Shown piece by piece: positions 21,352 through 31,847 of a stretch of DNA of 64,000 nt. Source of the stretch: Akanthomyces muscarius (Eukaryota; Ascomycota; Sordariomycetes; Hypocreales; Cordycipitaceae); the NCBI RefSeq assembly GCF_028009165.1, contig NC_079245.1, positions 1,178,001-1,242,000 of the forward strand. The letters are read 5' to 3'. Under the pieces are notes generated by a model. The model did not search any database. It had not been told where the DNA came from and worked only from the letters and a program-made list of their open reading frames with translations. The first letter of the stretch is position 1. Each line of letters begins with the position of its first letter. The position numbers and the translations under genes are program-made.

Positions 21352-22288
21352 TGGTAAAGGTCGAGCGCTGTGTTCGGGCTATAATGGCAGACAGGTTGAC
21401 TAAAAGCCACAAAAGAAAACGGGAAAGGAACAGTACTATGTTACAAGAACGAAGAATGCGAGATCGGAAGGGAGAAAAAGACTATTAGCTCTCAGCGAAA
21501 AATTGGTCGTCGTCGGCACGGCAAATAAGATCGACGACGTCTCAGTGCACCTGCTACACTGTCTCACCCGCCACGCTCTATTTTTTCAGCCTCTGTCGCA
21601 ACAAGTGTGGACTGCAACATTGGTGAGCGTTTTGGCAAGTCGAGGTTTAATTTGTTCCGCTACTTTTGCGAGCATGATCACCGGCAGCCAATGTCCATCT
21701 TGCGTGATACTCGGCACTATTGGTTTCATACCCGCTGAGACAAGTGTAGCGGTGTATGGGTAGCCGAATATGCCAATCGGTGCGGCTTCACCAGTAGCTT
21801 CAACATGCAGCACGATGTAGATGGCTGCATCTCGCCAAAAACCTGCCCATGATTATCAACGCAGCTCGAAAGAATCCGTGGCTTCTTCAGGATAGATTTC
21901 TATCACTAAACTGAGAAGTCGTGAGCATTCAGAGTCGTAGAAACCACCCGAAGCCAATCATTGCTACAATGGGCAGAAAGATGTCTTAGACGCAATATGT
22001 CTGGTATATGCGACGCCCCGCTTTTGTTACCTGGCAAAGCGCGTCAATGTCGACTATGCCTTCGTTGCAAGAGGTTTTGCACAGCAACCACCGGTCTAGA
22101 GCAGTAGCATGCCAAATTACAAGAAGTATTCAGTACTTTAACTTACCCTTGCCGAGATAAATACATGCACATGGCTTTTAGTTATAAAGGTGAAGCCCAC
22201 GGCCGCCATATGCTCCAAGCAGTTTCGCAACTAGCAGTAATTCCACAACTGCCACTTATATTACCATACATTACCTCTACACGCAAAA
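21352..22288. other. Intergenic between GT25 promoter and the SGGDD gene
   Basis: About 940 bp, no supported coding frame. The leader just before 22289 is AT-rich with a short CT-poor stretch and no obvious TATA element within 60 bp. Confidence 0.4.
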
Positions 22289-22825
22289 ATGCAACCCAAG
22301 ACTGCCGCCCTCCTTCTCTCTGTTCTAGCCAGCGGTGCCATTACCATGGCTGCTCGCAGTGCCCTGGAGACGGAACAATACAGGGCGCTGGCAGATCAAC
22401 TGCACTTCGATCCGGCTACATCGTCCGACAGCATTCAAAAGAGAATGGAAGCTATGGTCCAGCGCCAGGCCGATAGCGGTGGTGACGATAGCGGTGGTGA
22501 TGACAGTGGTGGTGATGACAGTGGTGGTGATGACAGTGGTGGTGATGACAGTGGTGGTGATGACAGTGGTGGTGATGACAGTGGTGGTGATGATAGTGGT
22601 GGTGACGATAGTGGTGCAAAGAAGCTCAAGCGTCAGGGCGGCGACGATAGCGGTGGTGACGATAGCGGTGGTGATGATAGCGGTGGTGATGACAGTGGTG
22701 GTGACGATAGCGGTGGTGACGATAGCGGTGGTGATGACAGTGGTGGTGATGACAGTGGTGGTGATGACAGTGGTGGTGATGACAGTGGTGGTGATGATAG
22801 CGGAGGTGATGATAGCGGTGCTTAA
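22289..22825 (+). CDS. Secreted Asp/Gly-rich SGGDD-repeat precursor with Kex2-like sites
   Basis: Intronless, 178 aa. Residues 1-20 form a signal peptide (MQPKTAALLLSVLASGAITM). A short pro-region follows, ending in IQKR, a Kex2-type site. Next come MEAMVQRQAD, nine copies of SGGDD and SGAKKLKR, a second Kex2-type site. The end is QGGDD, eleven copies of SGGDD and SGA. No cysteines or aromatics occur after the first KR. Processing at the two KR sites would release two long, strongly acidic peptides; the second would begin with Gln, which often cyclises to pyroglutamate. Copies differ only at synonymous positions (GAT/GAC, AGC/AGT, GGT/GGA), which supports translation and selection on the protein. 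The layout recalls kexin-processed repeat precursors of fungi, but the unit is unlike the known dikaritin or pheromone cores. Function unknown; divalent-cation binding is a guess from charge. Confidence 0.75.
   Translation: MQPKTAALLLSVLASGAITMAARSALETEQYRALADQLHFDPATSSDSIQKRMEAMVQRQADSGGDDSGGDDSGGDDSGGDDSGGDDSGGDDSGGDDSGGDDSGGDDSGAKKLKRQGGDDSGGDDSGGDDSGGDDSGGDDSGGDDSGGDDSGGDDSGGDDSGGDDSGGDDSGGDDSGA
22475..22609 (+). repeat. Tandem 15-bp repeat, 9 copies (block 1)
   Basis: Nine uninterrupted 15-bp units, each encoding SGGDD. Third-position differences only. Confidence 0.95.
22649..22813 (+). repeat. Tandem 15-bp repeat, 11 copies (block 2)
   Basis: Eleven 15-bp units encoding SGGDD, following the second KR site. 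Identical phase to block 1, again with only synonymous differences; the last unit uses GGA. Confidence 0.95.
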
Positions 22826-23543
22826 AGTTACAAACCGAGCTTGGATATGGGTCAACTTGAACCCTTACGAGTGCTCGCTAGGAATTCAGACTATATAAAC
22901 CTAAACAGCTATTGAGTTTATGTTTCAATACTTTATCTGATCAGCTCGAACTGACCCGAGTGTGAACAACCCGAGTCAAAGATGCCGCAACTTACAACCC
23001 GCCCTAGGCGCTATAGCCGCATAAGATGAGACCAATAAATACGTGTATGACAGACCTACCGACGACCCCGAGTCGCATATTCAAGAGATGATACAGATGT
23101 TGCTGGAGAAGTTCGACAACAAGGTCTCGCATGGCATAGTCGGCCGAGTTTGTGGGGGCGTTGGCACATGTAGCAGGTTTACGCTAGACGTCGTATTATT
23201 GCGTATGAATTTATCCCGCTTCTGGTTTGCAAATTGGCTGTTCGGCTATGACAGTGGCGAGATGTTATGTGGCCGTGCTGCAAGTCGCCGATCGGACCGT
23301 TGGGCCAAATCCTGGGGCCGCACCATCCAGGTGCCACATGCCACCTTGATGGCGAGCTTGTTCAAGTTTAATTGCTACGCTGGCCTAGACAGTCACAGTT
23401 TTGCAGCTCATATACTACATGCAAATGTTTAACGGATTCGAATATTGAGGGGAGAAACTGAACTATATCGTGGCACATCATTGACAGGATCGGAGGCAGT
23501 GTCGTTGATCTCGTCAATCTTGTTCAAGCCTGTGGTCTGCAAC
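22826..23543. other. Intergenic after the SGGDD gene
   Basis: Contains a 129-codon plus-strand frame at 23043-23432 without recognisable domain or repeat; I do not call it a gene. The rest is 3' flank of the alcohol dehydrogenase. Confidence 0.4.
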
Positions 23544-24808
23544 CTATGCCCACAGATCAAGAACGACGCGGCCCTGCAGCTTGCCCTCGTGCATCTGCTC
23601 AAATGTGCTCGTCAGCTCGTCCAGCTTGACGACGCGCGAGTGGCACTTGATGACGCCCCTGGCCGCGAGTGCCAGCACCGCCGCCGCGTCCTCGTTGTTG
23701 CCCACCACGGAGCCGACAATGTTGAGGCTCGAGTTGATAATCTTGGCCGGGAACGACCCGCCGATCGGCTCCGGCGCGTGCTCCGGCACGCCCACGCATA
23801 CCAGCGTGCCGTCGAAGCGCAGAAAGTCGAGCGCCTGGCCGTAGGCGACGTTGGACGCGGTGCAGACGACGACGGCATGGGCACCGACGCCGTCGCAGAG
23901 CTCACGCACGCGCGCGGCAATGGCCTTGCTGCCGTCGTCGCCGCGCGGGAACTGCGTCATGTCGATGAAGTGCTCCGCGCCGGATTCGCGCACCAGCTCC
24001 GCCTTGCTCGGGTGGTCGATGCCCACGACGCGCAGGCCCAGGCCGCGGCTGGCGACCTGCACGGCGAGGTGGCCGAGGCCGCCGCCCGCGCCCGAGATGA
24101 CGACCCAGTCGCCCTTTTGCGCCCTGCTGCGCTTGAGCGCCGCGTACACGGTGACGCCCGCGCAGAGCATCGGCGCGGCGTCGGCGGCGCTAATGCCCTC
24201 GGGGATGGGTGTCACGTACCGGGCCGGGCCGATGATGTACTGCTGAAATGTGCCCGGCGCAAAGTAGCCTGAGATGGCCTGCTTCGGGCAGCACCCGTCC
24301 CTGCCGACCTTGCAGGCAGCTGCACGAGGGGAAAAGGTTTTGTCAGCGGAGAGGTCGAAGGATGGGTGCAAATGCCAAAAGCAGCGGGCTTTGCTTTGAT
24401 GGGACAATGAGGGGGGAGAGGGGCACGTACCGCATTCGCCGCAGACGTTGGCAAGCCATTTGACGCCGACGCGGCTGCCGAGCGACAGTCCTGAGCTTTC
24501 GGCGCCGGGGCCCAGCTTGACGACCTCGCCGATGCCCTCGTGGCCGCCGACCTGGTCCTTGGGCGTGGGGAAGGGCAGGAGAGCCCACGAACGCGTCATG
24601 ACGCCGAGATCAGAATGGCAGACGCCAGAGTGCGTCCTAGGGGAGTCACGGTCAGCAAAACTTTGCAAGCGGAAGTCGTGCGCGGAACGTACAGCTTGAT
24701 GAGCACCTGGCCCTCCTCGGGCTCCGGCGTGGGCAGCTCTACAATCCTGGTCGAGATGGTGCCAGGCTCATCGTACACGGCTGCTTTGTATGTTGCTGGA
24801 ATCGACAT
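23544..24808 (-). CDS. Zinc-dependent alcohol dehydrogenase (MDR family)
   Basis: Three exons, 24808-24693, 24636-24431 and 24319-23544, give 365 aa; introns are 56 and 111 bp. Catalytic-zinc residues are visible as Cys45 in GVCHSDL and the His/Glu of GGHEGIGEV. The structural zinc lobe is VCGEC followed across the splice by ACK and GCCP. The Rossmann fold has GAGGGLGHLAVQ and the ribose-binding GIDHPSKAEL, so NAD(H) is likely. Length and order match yeast-type ADH proteins of the medium-chain dehydrogenase family, which interconvert primary alcohols and aldehydes in the cytosol. It shares a divergent promoter with the CYP52-like P450, so oxidation of omega-hydroxy fatty acids is a reasonable role, though ethanol-type substrates cannot be excluded. 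Confidence 0.9.
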
Positions 24809-25742
24809 TTTGGATTATATGCCTGTTTTTCTTGTATCGATGCCTTCTGCTATTCTGTCAGAGAGAACTTGGGTCGAACAATGTAGTCGTAGGCTTAGGT
24901 AGAGCTTCGCCGTCCATAAAGTCCGATCGTGGTCAATTGCCACTTTGCCAGCCGGCGACGTGCCGCCTCATCATGCAGCCGCGCACACACCATTGGAGGG
25001 GTCAATGTCCGCCAAGAGCCACAGCCAATCATTAGCCACGCCGTGAAAAGAGCTACAACACTGCCCAGCAAATATAGCTACGTCGATTGGGCTCCGATGG
25101 ACGATGCGGGGGTGAACTAGCATGCACACCAAGCGTCATCCTGAACCGCCTGATATTAACGTTACCCCGCAAAAAGGGCGATGCTCGAGCGGCGCTGCGG
25201 ACTAAATAGTTGGCCCGCACAAGACGATTAACCCAAGACTTGACCAGGCTGGACAAGCAAGGTGTCTTTTGGACGGGTCGTGCGATTACACGGCGCCCGA
25301 GGACCCGATTACATGCTTAATTATAATACCCCCGGTCCGGCCCAGCCGCGCTTGACAATTCGGATGTGGTTCGGCTTCTGTCTGATGTAGTTGCGGCAGG
25401 TCCGCGCCGAAAAGACGCCCCGTTGCCGTCGGGCAATACCCACAGACGGAGTCTGGGGATGGGTTTTTTTTACAGTTCCGGCGCGAGGCTTGGCCCATTC
25501 CAATACTGTTGCCCTAATGGACCAAACTTGATTGGCTTGTTATACGGGCGCGCCATTGGTAATAAGAGCCATGTAGCCGGCTGCCACCGTCTCAAGTGTC
25601 CCCGACCGGGGCCATTGCGCCGCATCCTTATTGAAATCTCATGGTTATAACTAGCGCTGGGGTTCCCTGGTTCGTTCCTTCAGGATTGGATCACTAGACA
25701 TAAGTGGCAAGTTGTTCAAAAGTAAAATCATCTCGCACTACA
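24809..25742. promoter_or_regulatory. Divergent promoter of ADH and P450 genes
   Basis: A 934-bp intergenic region with no coding frame of note. It contains one CCGAGG hexamer (see 25297). Confidence 0.5.
25297..25302 (-). promoter_or_regulatory. CCTCGG element (CCGAGG on + strand)
   Basis: CCTCGG is the core bound by fatty-acid regulators of the FarA/FarB and CTF1 type in Aspergillus and Fusarium. One copy lies midway between the ADH and P450 starts. A hexamer can occur by chance, so this is suggestive only. Confidence 0.35.
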
Positions 25743-27382
25743 ATGGCGCCTTTGGTCACGTACTGGCCCATTGCGGCCGGCATCGTCACCCTTTACATTC
25801 TCCAGAAGCTCTGGATCGAGTACTCGCACCGCCGCAGGGCGCGCGCGCTCGGCTGCAAGCCCGCGTACCGCCGCCAGGGCTGGCTCCCGTTCAGTATCGA
25901 CCAGGTGTACCGCGCCATCAACGCGCTCAAAGAGAATGACTTTCTCAACGCAGAGGTCCGCATCTACAATGAAATTGGCCGGCGGACCACCTTTCAACAG
26001 TCGAGCCTGGGCAACAAATTTTACATCACGACAGACCCAGAGAACATCAAGGCCATGCTCGCCACGCAGTTCAAGGACTTTGGGCTGGGGCCGATTCGGT
26101 ACAATGTCCTGGAGCCGCTGCTAGGCCGCGGCATCTTTACCTCGGACGGCAAGGACTGGTTCGTGCAGCATACGAAGTGTCGAAAATTATTACAGCTGCT
26201 AATTGTGGAAAAAATAGGCAACATTCTAGAGCCATCCTGCGTCCTCAGTTTACGCGCACCCAAGTCTCCAACCTCCACGTCGAGGAGATTCACGTCCAGC
26301 ACCTGCTGAACCGCTTCGAGCACGGCGCCGACGGCTGGACCAAGGAGGTCAACCTGGCGCCTCTCTTCTTCAACCTGACGCTCGACTCGGCGACCGAGTT
26401 CCTCTTTGGCAAGAGCGTCAACACGCAGATGCTTGGCGGCCCGCACGCCAAGACCGAAAAGACGGGCGCCGCCGATGACGAGGGCATGGAGGACTGGTCG
26501 TCGTTTGGCGCCTCCTTTGACGGCGCCAACCAGAGCATGACGCGGCGCTTCATCCTCATGAACTACTACTACCTGTACGACTCGGCCTCGTTCCGGCGCA
26601 ACTGCGCCGAGGTGCGGCGCTTCGCCGACTACTACGTGCAGCGGGCGCTGTCGCGCTCGCCGTCCAAGGCCGAGGAGGACGACGGCACCGAGTACGTCTT
26701 CCTCAACGAGCTCGTCAAGGAGACGCGCGACCCGGACGTGCTGCGCAACCAGCTCCTCAACATCCTCCTCGCGGGGCGCGACACCACCGCCGGCCTCCTC
26801 GGCTGGGCGACGCTGCGCCTCGCGCGCCAGCCCGCCATCTACGCGCAGCTCCGCGAGGCCATCCTCGCCGACTTTGGGCCCTACTCCTCCGACACGTCGC
26901 GCATCACGTTTGAGACGCTCAAGGCGTGCACCGCGCTGCAGCACGTCATGTCGGAGACGCTGCGCCTGCATCCCTCGGTGCCGTCCAACTTCCGCCGCGC
27001 CCTGCGCGACACGACGCTGCCCCGCGGCGGCGGGCCCGACGGCCAGTTCCCCGTGTACGTGCGCGCGGGCTCCGAGATTGTCTACAGCACAAACGTCATG
27101 CACCGCCGGCCCGACGTCTGGGGCGACGACGCCGACGAGTTCCGCCCGGACCGCTGGGAGGGCAAAAAGGTCGGCTGGGAGTACCTGCCCTTCAACGGCG
27201 GCCCGCGCATCTGCCTGGGCCAGCAGTTTGCGCTCACAGAGGCCGGGTACGTGCTGGTGCGGCTGCTGCAAAAGTATGACAACATCGAGAGCTTGGATAT
27301 GGACCCCGTCATCAAGTCGAATCTGACGCTCACGTCGTCGCCGGTGCAGACGTTGGTGCGGCTGCATGAAGCGTCCGTGTAA
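25743..27382 (+). CDS. Cytochrome P450, CYP52-like (fatty acid/alkane hydroxylase)
   Basis: Two exons, 25743-26158 and 26218-27382, give 526 aa. The 59-bp intron begins GTTCGT and has a GCTAAT branch site. Joining there makes GKDWQHSRAILRPQF, the conserved C-helix of this clan. An N-terminal membrane anchor lies at about residues 5-22. The I-helix is LLAGRDTTAGLLGW, ExxR is ETLR, and the haem loop is FNGGPRICLGQQF with the cysteine ligand at residue 471. The overall pattern is that of CYP52/CYP539-type enzymes that omega-hydroxylate alkanes or fatty acids at the endoplasmic reticulum with NADPH-P450 reductase. Neighbouring ADH and thioesterase genes support a fatty-acid role. Confidence 0.88.
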
Positions 27383-27536
27383 AAAGGTTTGCCAAAACCG
27401 ACAACTGTGACGTTATGATGATTTTTTTTGCTTGGAAGGTTTTAAAGAAGCCCTTGCTGCGACTCGGGCCAAGTATTTTGTCGTTTTTTTTCCCCTGCAT
27501 TATTCACTGTTGGACGTTGACAGGGTCCGTCTATTT

Positions 27537-28208
27537 CTATAGTACGCCATCTCGAGATTGAATATATAATACTTCTGCCTCTGTATGCACAACGCCCTCG
27601 GCACCCACGATGCGACCCTGTAGAAACCATTTTCTGCCGTCCCGCTTGACCAGGCGCGACTCCACCGCGTAGACGCCCGGCGACACGGGTTTCCTGTACA
27701 TGGTGTTCAGGTACGCCGTGTACAGCCGGCTCCGCGACGCGCCGCCCTGCTCGGCCTCGGCGCAGCTGCTCAGCCCGTCCACGGTGTAGCCCACGACCTC
27801 GTCGAGCAGCGACGCCAGCAGCCCACCGTGCGTGGTGTCGCGGTACCCGTTGAGCTTGGTGCCGAGCTGGAAGAGCGCCACCGTGTCGGGCTGCCAGGTG
27901 GTGGTGGCGGCGGCGGCGGCGGCGGCGGTGGCAGGGTCGTCAAACTTGTACTCGAGACGTGCAATGTCGCCGCGCAAGAGCAGCAGCGCGTGTGGGATGG
28001 TGCCCGGCGACTTGATTGTCTCCCCGAAAAAGGTGTCGGCGCCGTCGACCTTGGGCGAGCGGCTGTAAAAGGGCACGGGCAGCAGGTCTCGGCTGCTCTC
28101 GAGGTAGGGCTTGACGTGGGGGATTGCGGAAAAGAAATCGACGGCGTCTTGGTCGACGGGCATCTTGCCGATGAAATCGAGCAGACGCGCCGATTCTAGG
28201 TCCGGCAT
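27537..28208 (-). CDS. Hotdog-fold thioesterase (PaaI-like)
   Basis: Intronless, 223 aa. The catalytic hotdog signature is THGGLLASLLDEVVGYTVDG at about residues 125-144. It is followed by YLNTMYRKPVSPGVYAVESR and a final strand EGVVHTEAEVLYIQ. Such proteins hydrolyse acyl-CoA thioesters. A run of alanines (about residues 93-100) encoded by a GCC/GCG tract lies in a loop before the active site. No targeting signal is obvious. The gene converges on the P450 with only 154 bp between stops. With the ADH and P450 it suggests handling of acyl chains; the chain length is unknown. Confidence 0.82.
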   Translation of the reverse strand: MPDLESARLLDFIGKMPVDQDAVDFFSAIPHVKPYLESSRDLLPVPFYSRSPKVDGADTFFGETIKSPGTIPHALLLLRGDIARLEYKFDDPATAAAAAAATTTWQPDTVALFQLGTKLNGYRDTTHGGLLASLLDEVVGYTVDGLSSCAEAEQGGASRSRLYTAYLNTMYRKPVSPGVYAVESRLVKRDGRKWFLQGRIVGAEGVVHTEAEVLYIQSRDGVL

Positions 28209-28770
28209 GGCTGAGTTTGTGATGTTGTATAGGCTTTATGGATGGTGATTCGGCAGAGCCAGCTGTCGTGCTTGAGATGCCAGTGATTCATGCGCAACAG
28301 CTTGAAGAAAGTCGGCGTCCTGTCACAAAGTGACTCGCGTTGATTGAATGAAAGAGAATTTGAGGCTGGCGCTGTTGTTAGAGAAGAGATGGAGAAGTAT
28401 ACTTGCATGTCGATCAGCCGCGGCTTTTGGCCGGGAGTTGATCCTCGGGCCCGGGCGCGCGGAGGCCCGTCGGACATTGGCCACGGGGCACGGTTGCATG
28501 CCGTAGAAACGCGGCTACCTGCAGACGTCGCTGAGACTTTTGGTCTCACAGGTTGCCAATTTTTATTTCCTTTTTCGTAGCTTGACTCTTCTTTTTTTCT
28601 GTGTCTACTCACATCGTGGGCAGCATGGGCTGCCTCTACACAGCCCTGCGCCCACTGCTAGAACTGGGCTAGCCCTGCCTGCCAAACCTCTGTGCCCAAA
28701 TTTTCCCTCTTACACCAACCTCCCAGCTTCTCTTGGCCGCAAACCAGCGCGAACCGACCAGCCTTTGGAC
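28209..28770. promoter_or_regulatory. Divergent promoter of thioesterase and 371-aa unknown gene
   Basis: A 562-bp region between divergent starts, with a GC-rich part at 28430-28500 and a pyrimidine-rich leader before 28771. Confidence 0.4.
28443..28448 (+). promoter_or_regulatory. CCTCGG element upstream of the thioesterase
   Basis: A second copy of the FarA/CTF1-type hexamer, about 235 bp upstream of the thioesterase start. Its presence in both promoters of the group is the point of interest. Confidence 0.35.
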
Positions 28771-29886
28771 ATGAGCCATGTCTCCGGGCATGACGCCGTA
28801 TTCAATCTCCTGACGCTGGTCATTACCACATCGCCCACACCGTCAGCGCCGTCGACTGAGCTCCTCTCCGGCGTGCTCGAGTCATTCCAGACGCACTGCG
28901 ATGTGCTGCTTCGATGCAGCGTGATTGTGGTATTTGACACCTATGAGCACGTCACGGCAACACCGCGCTTGAAAAAGGGGCACGTCACGCCGGAGACGGC
29001 GGAAAAATACAGCGCCTACAAGGACAATGTAAAGGCGCTGTTCCTAGAGGCGTTTGCCGATGACGCCGCCGAGAGAACACATTTGATGGAGACGTCAAGC
29101 GAGGCCGAGTATGGCTCGCCGCACCTCGCCACGCCTGTCCCGCTCACCCTGGCCTCTACAGAAGACGGCCGGGTGCGCTTCATCGAGGCGCAGGGTCGCC
29201 GTCTCGGCTTCGGCCTGGGCGTGCGCAGCGCTCTCCGCAACGTCACCACGCCATATGTCTGGATTCACCAGCACGACTGGCGCCTCATCTACGACATTCC
29301 CGTCGCTTCCTTTCTCAGCGTCATGCAGGCTTCCACAAACAACGAGACGGCGCCCATCAAGTACATCTGCCTGCCCTCGGGCCGTCGCTCCTCCTACGCC
29401 ACCTCGGAGCAAGTCGTGCCCTATCCGGCGCTGCGCAAAGTCTCTCTTGCGCTCACCGGCGACTACCCTCCCACCGTGTCCTACGTCGACGCCCTGCCAC
29501 CAGCCGTCGTCCCGCTGACGCCCATGTTCTTCTGGCACGACAAGCCGCACGTGGCCGCGACGGCGCACTACCTGGCGCGCGTCTTCCCCACGCGGCTGGC
29601 CATGATGCGCGGGGCATTTATCGAGGATACCATGGGCCAGCAGGCGCGCAACCAGATGAAGGACGGGCAGTGGCAGAAGTGGGCCACGTGGCTGTACAAC
29701 CCGGACCAGGGCATGAGCGCGTGCCTGCGACACCTACACGGGCGGACTTGGAGGGGCGAAGAGGAGGAGGAGCGGCTGAGGAGTCTGGCGGTGCAGAGGG
29801 GGATGGAGAAGCGGACGAGTCGGGACGGGAGTGCGTCGGCGTCGGAGAGCAGGGCCTGCGATTCCGGTCTTGGATTGATGCTCTAG
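28771..29886 (+). CDS. Conserved-looking fungal protein of unknown function
   Basis: Intronless, 371 aa from the ATG at 28771 (MSHVSGHD). I do not recognise the family. It has hydrophobic strands (LLRCSVIVVFDTYE, VTTPYVWIHQHDW) and a central region with PVASFLSVMQ, FFWHDKPHVAATAHYL and a final YNPDQGM that look like an enzyme fold. The alternation of strand and helix with a DTYE acidic turn would fit a GT-A-like nucleotide-sugar fold, but this is a guess. The last about 45 residues are charged and low-complexity (EEEEERLR, SASASESR). No signal peptide or membrane segment. Composition supports real coding throughout. Confidence 0.6.
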   Translation: MSHVSGHDAVFNLLTLVITTSPTPSAPSTELLSGVLESFQTHCDVLLRCSVIVVFDTYEHVTATPRLKKGHVTPETAEKYSAYKDNVKALFLEAFADDAAERTHLMETSSEAEYGSPHLATPVPLTLASTEDGRVRFIEAQGRRLGFGLGVRSALRNVTTPYVWIHQHDWRLIYDIPVASFLSVMQASTNNETAPIKYICLPSGRRSSYATSEQVVPYPALRKVSLALTGDYPPTVSYVDALPPAVVPLTPMFFWHDKPHVAATAHYLARVFPTRLAMMRGAFIEDTMGQQARNQMKDGQWQKWATWLYNPDQGMSACLRHLHGRTWRGEEEEERLRSLAVQRGMEKRTSRDGSASASESRACDSGLGLML

Positions 29887-30084
29887 CGCTCTACAAGCAT
29901 GGACTTTTCGGGGACTATACCATTTATCCTGTTCCCTCAATGTTGGAATACTGATGGACGTGGCGGCGCAGGAATGGTGATTCACCCAACGCAGCAGTAT
30001 ACATAGAATGCCGCAATAAATGTGCTACAGTAATAGTTTGCTGACTGTAGACTAAACTAAGTTAATTCGATTAAACTACTTTTT

Positions 30085-30124
<40 letters not shown>

Positions 30125-31025
30125 ACGACATATTGCTTTGGGCATCTGTGTGGTTGTCCTGTGTTTTCCCTGTCTTGATACAGGGTAGGCTTTGATGTTG
30201 GCCAAGCTACGCGAGGGCGCTGCACGACAGCATAGTTGCGGCCCTAGCACAAGACATTAAAGACTGCTTACCACTAGGAAGACATTTTTGCTCCAGTATT
30301 TTCATAGAAACTTGAGTGGTAATTACGCTAGCTACTAGAAAACGCATTTGGGCGTCAAGGCACGGCGCGCCTCATTGTAGATGAATCATCGCGGGCGTCT
30401 CACCTAGTCCATACCAGAATTATCGTTTACTGGTAAAGCATGCGAGTTTCATTTATTTATATTATCACGCAAAGTTTATGATGGGCAAGCCACAGCAGCG
30501 CCAGCAAAGTATAACGGTCTTGCAGGGCCACACGTGACGATTTGCTGCAGTGGGTGAAGCTGTAGGCGACGATGGACGATTGATTTTACACTTCTGTGTT
30601 CCAACAGACGAGGCTGCATATATTACCTATAACCTCCCCTGTATTATAGCAAGAATTTATTTATTCAGCAGGCAGTTTTTCTTTTCTTCTACATCTCTTC
30701 TCAAAGCATCTATCTTGCCAAACAATCTTTATTTTTATACTTGATGCACCCGCGGATTGAGGCCTGCAGCTCCATGTGGGACCAGTGACGGCAGATCCGT
30801 GTAAAGTGGCGCTCCGTTTCCCGTCTTCAACGACAAGCTCCCATCTACAAACCGCCCAAGCTCGACAATCCATTCGCGACCCAGCTACGGATCGTTCCTT
30901 GATACCCCTCCGTATTCGACGACCACACTCAAACCGTCTATTTCTCTTAGAGAACGCCACTTCTTCCATCCGAACAACCACGACCACAACCACCCCCGCA
31001 GCTTCCGTCCTCTTATAGCCGAACG
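29887..31025. other. Intergenic, AT-rich, with a GA microsatellite
   Basis: About 1.1 kb separating the unknown gene from dephospho-CoA kinase. AT-rich from 29990 to 30760; the last about 250 bp are C-rich leader sequence. No gene seen. Confidence 0.45.
30088..30121 (+). repeat. (AG)n microsatellite
   Basis: About 17 perfect AG dinucleotides flanked by AT-rich DNA. Confidence 0.95.
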
Positions 31026-31847
31026 ATGCTCCTCATCGGGCTGACCGGGTCCATCGCGACCGGCAAGTCGACCGTGTCGTCGCTCCTCGCCAGCCCGCCG
31101 CACAACATCCCCGTCATCGACGCCGACCTCCTCGCGCGCAAGGTCGTCGAGCCGGGCACGTCCGGCTACGCCGCCATCGTGACGCACTTTGCCTCGTCCA
31201 CGCCCGACCTCCTCGTCGCCGCCTCGTCGCCCGACATGCCCGCCGACGGGCCCTCTGGCCTCGGGCGGCCGCTCAACCGCCCCGCGCTCGGCCGGCGCGT
31301 CTTTGGCGAGTCCGAGTCCCTGCGGAGAGACCGCGCCGTGCTCAACGGCATCGTGCACCCGGCCGTGCGGCGGGAGCTCGCCAAGGCGGTCATGGCGGCG
31401 TACCTGCGCGGGCACTGGGCCGTGGTGCTCGACGTGCCGCTGCTGTTCGAGGGCGGCCTGGACCGCTTCTGCGGCGTCACCGTCGTCGTGGCCGTGCGCG
31501 ACCCCGAGGTGCAGCTGCGGCGGCTCACGGCGCGCGATCCGCACCTCACCCGCGAGGACGCCGAGAACCGCGTGCGCAGCCAGGGCAACGTGCGTGAGAA
31601 GGCGGCCCGGTGCGCGGCGCGCGGCGAGGGCAACGGCGTGGTGCTGTGGAACGACGGCTCGAGGGAGGAGCTCGCCGAGAGCCTGGGGAGGGAGATGGCC
31701 AGCCTCAAGGCGAGGAGCCCCGAGTGGTGGTCGTGGGCGCTGCTGGGATGCCCGCCGCTGGCGGTGCTGGCGGCGGCGTGGCAGTTCTGGCAGAATACGC
31801 GGCTGAACAGGAAGTGGCAGGAGAGCAAGCGGACGAGTAAGCTGTAG
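31026..31847 (+). CDS. CAB5: Dephospho-CoA kinase
   Basis: Intronless, 273 aa. The P-loop GLTGSIATGKST is at residues 5-16, followed by VIDADLLARKVVEPG (acceptor binding), the lid region GRRVFG and RAVLNGIVHPAVRREL, then VVLDVPLLFEGGLDRFC and RLTARDPHLTREDAENRVRSQ. These are the signature blocks of dephospho-CoA kinase, the last step of coenzyme A synthesis (ATP plus dephospho-CoA). After the kinase core comes a hydrophobic helix at about 240-258 (LLGCPPLAVLAAAWQFW) and a basic end, a tail seen in eukaryotic enzymes attached to mitochondria or membranes. The link to mitochondria is inference. Confidence 0.92.
   Translation: MLLIGLTGSIATGKSTVSSLLASPPHNIPVIDADLLARKVVEPGTSGYAAIVTHFASSTPDLLVAASSPDMPADGPSGLGRPLNRPALGRRVFGESESLRRDRAVLNGIVHPAVRRELAKAVMAAYLRGHWAVVLDVPLLFEGGLDRFCGVTVVVAVRDPEVQLRRLTARDPHLTREDAENRVRSQGNVREKAARCAARGEGNGVVLWNDGSREELAESLGREMASLKARSPEWWSWALLGCPPLAVLAAAWQFWQNTRLNRKWQESKRTSKL

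Noticed and set aside
23043..23432. 129-codon plus-strand frame after the SGGDD gene
   Set aside because: No domain, signal or coding bias, and it lies in the 3' flank of two genes; probably a chance opening.
26021..27367. 448-codon minus-strand frame over the P450
   Set aside because: Antisense shadow; the plus strand has all P450 signatures.
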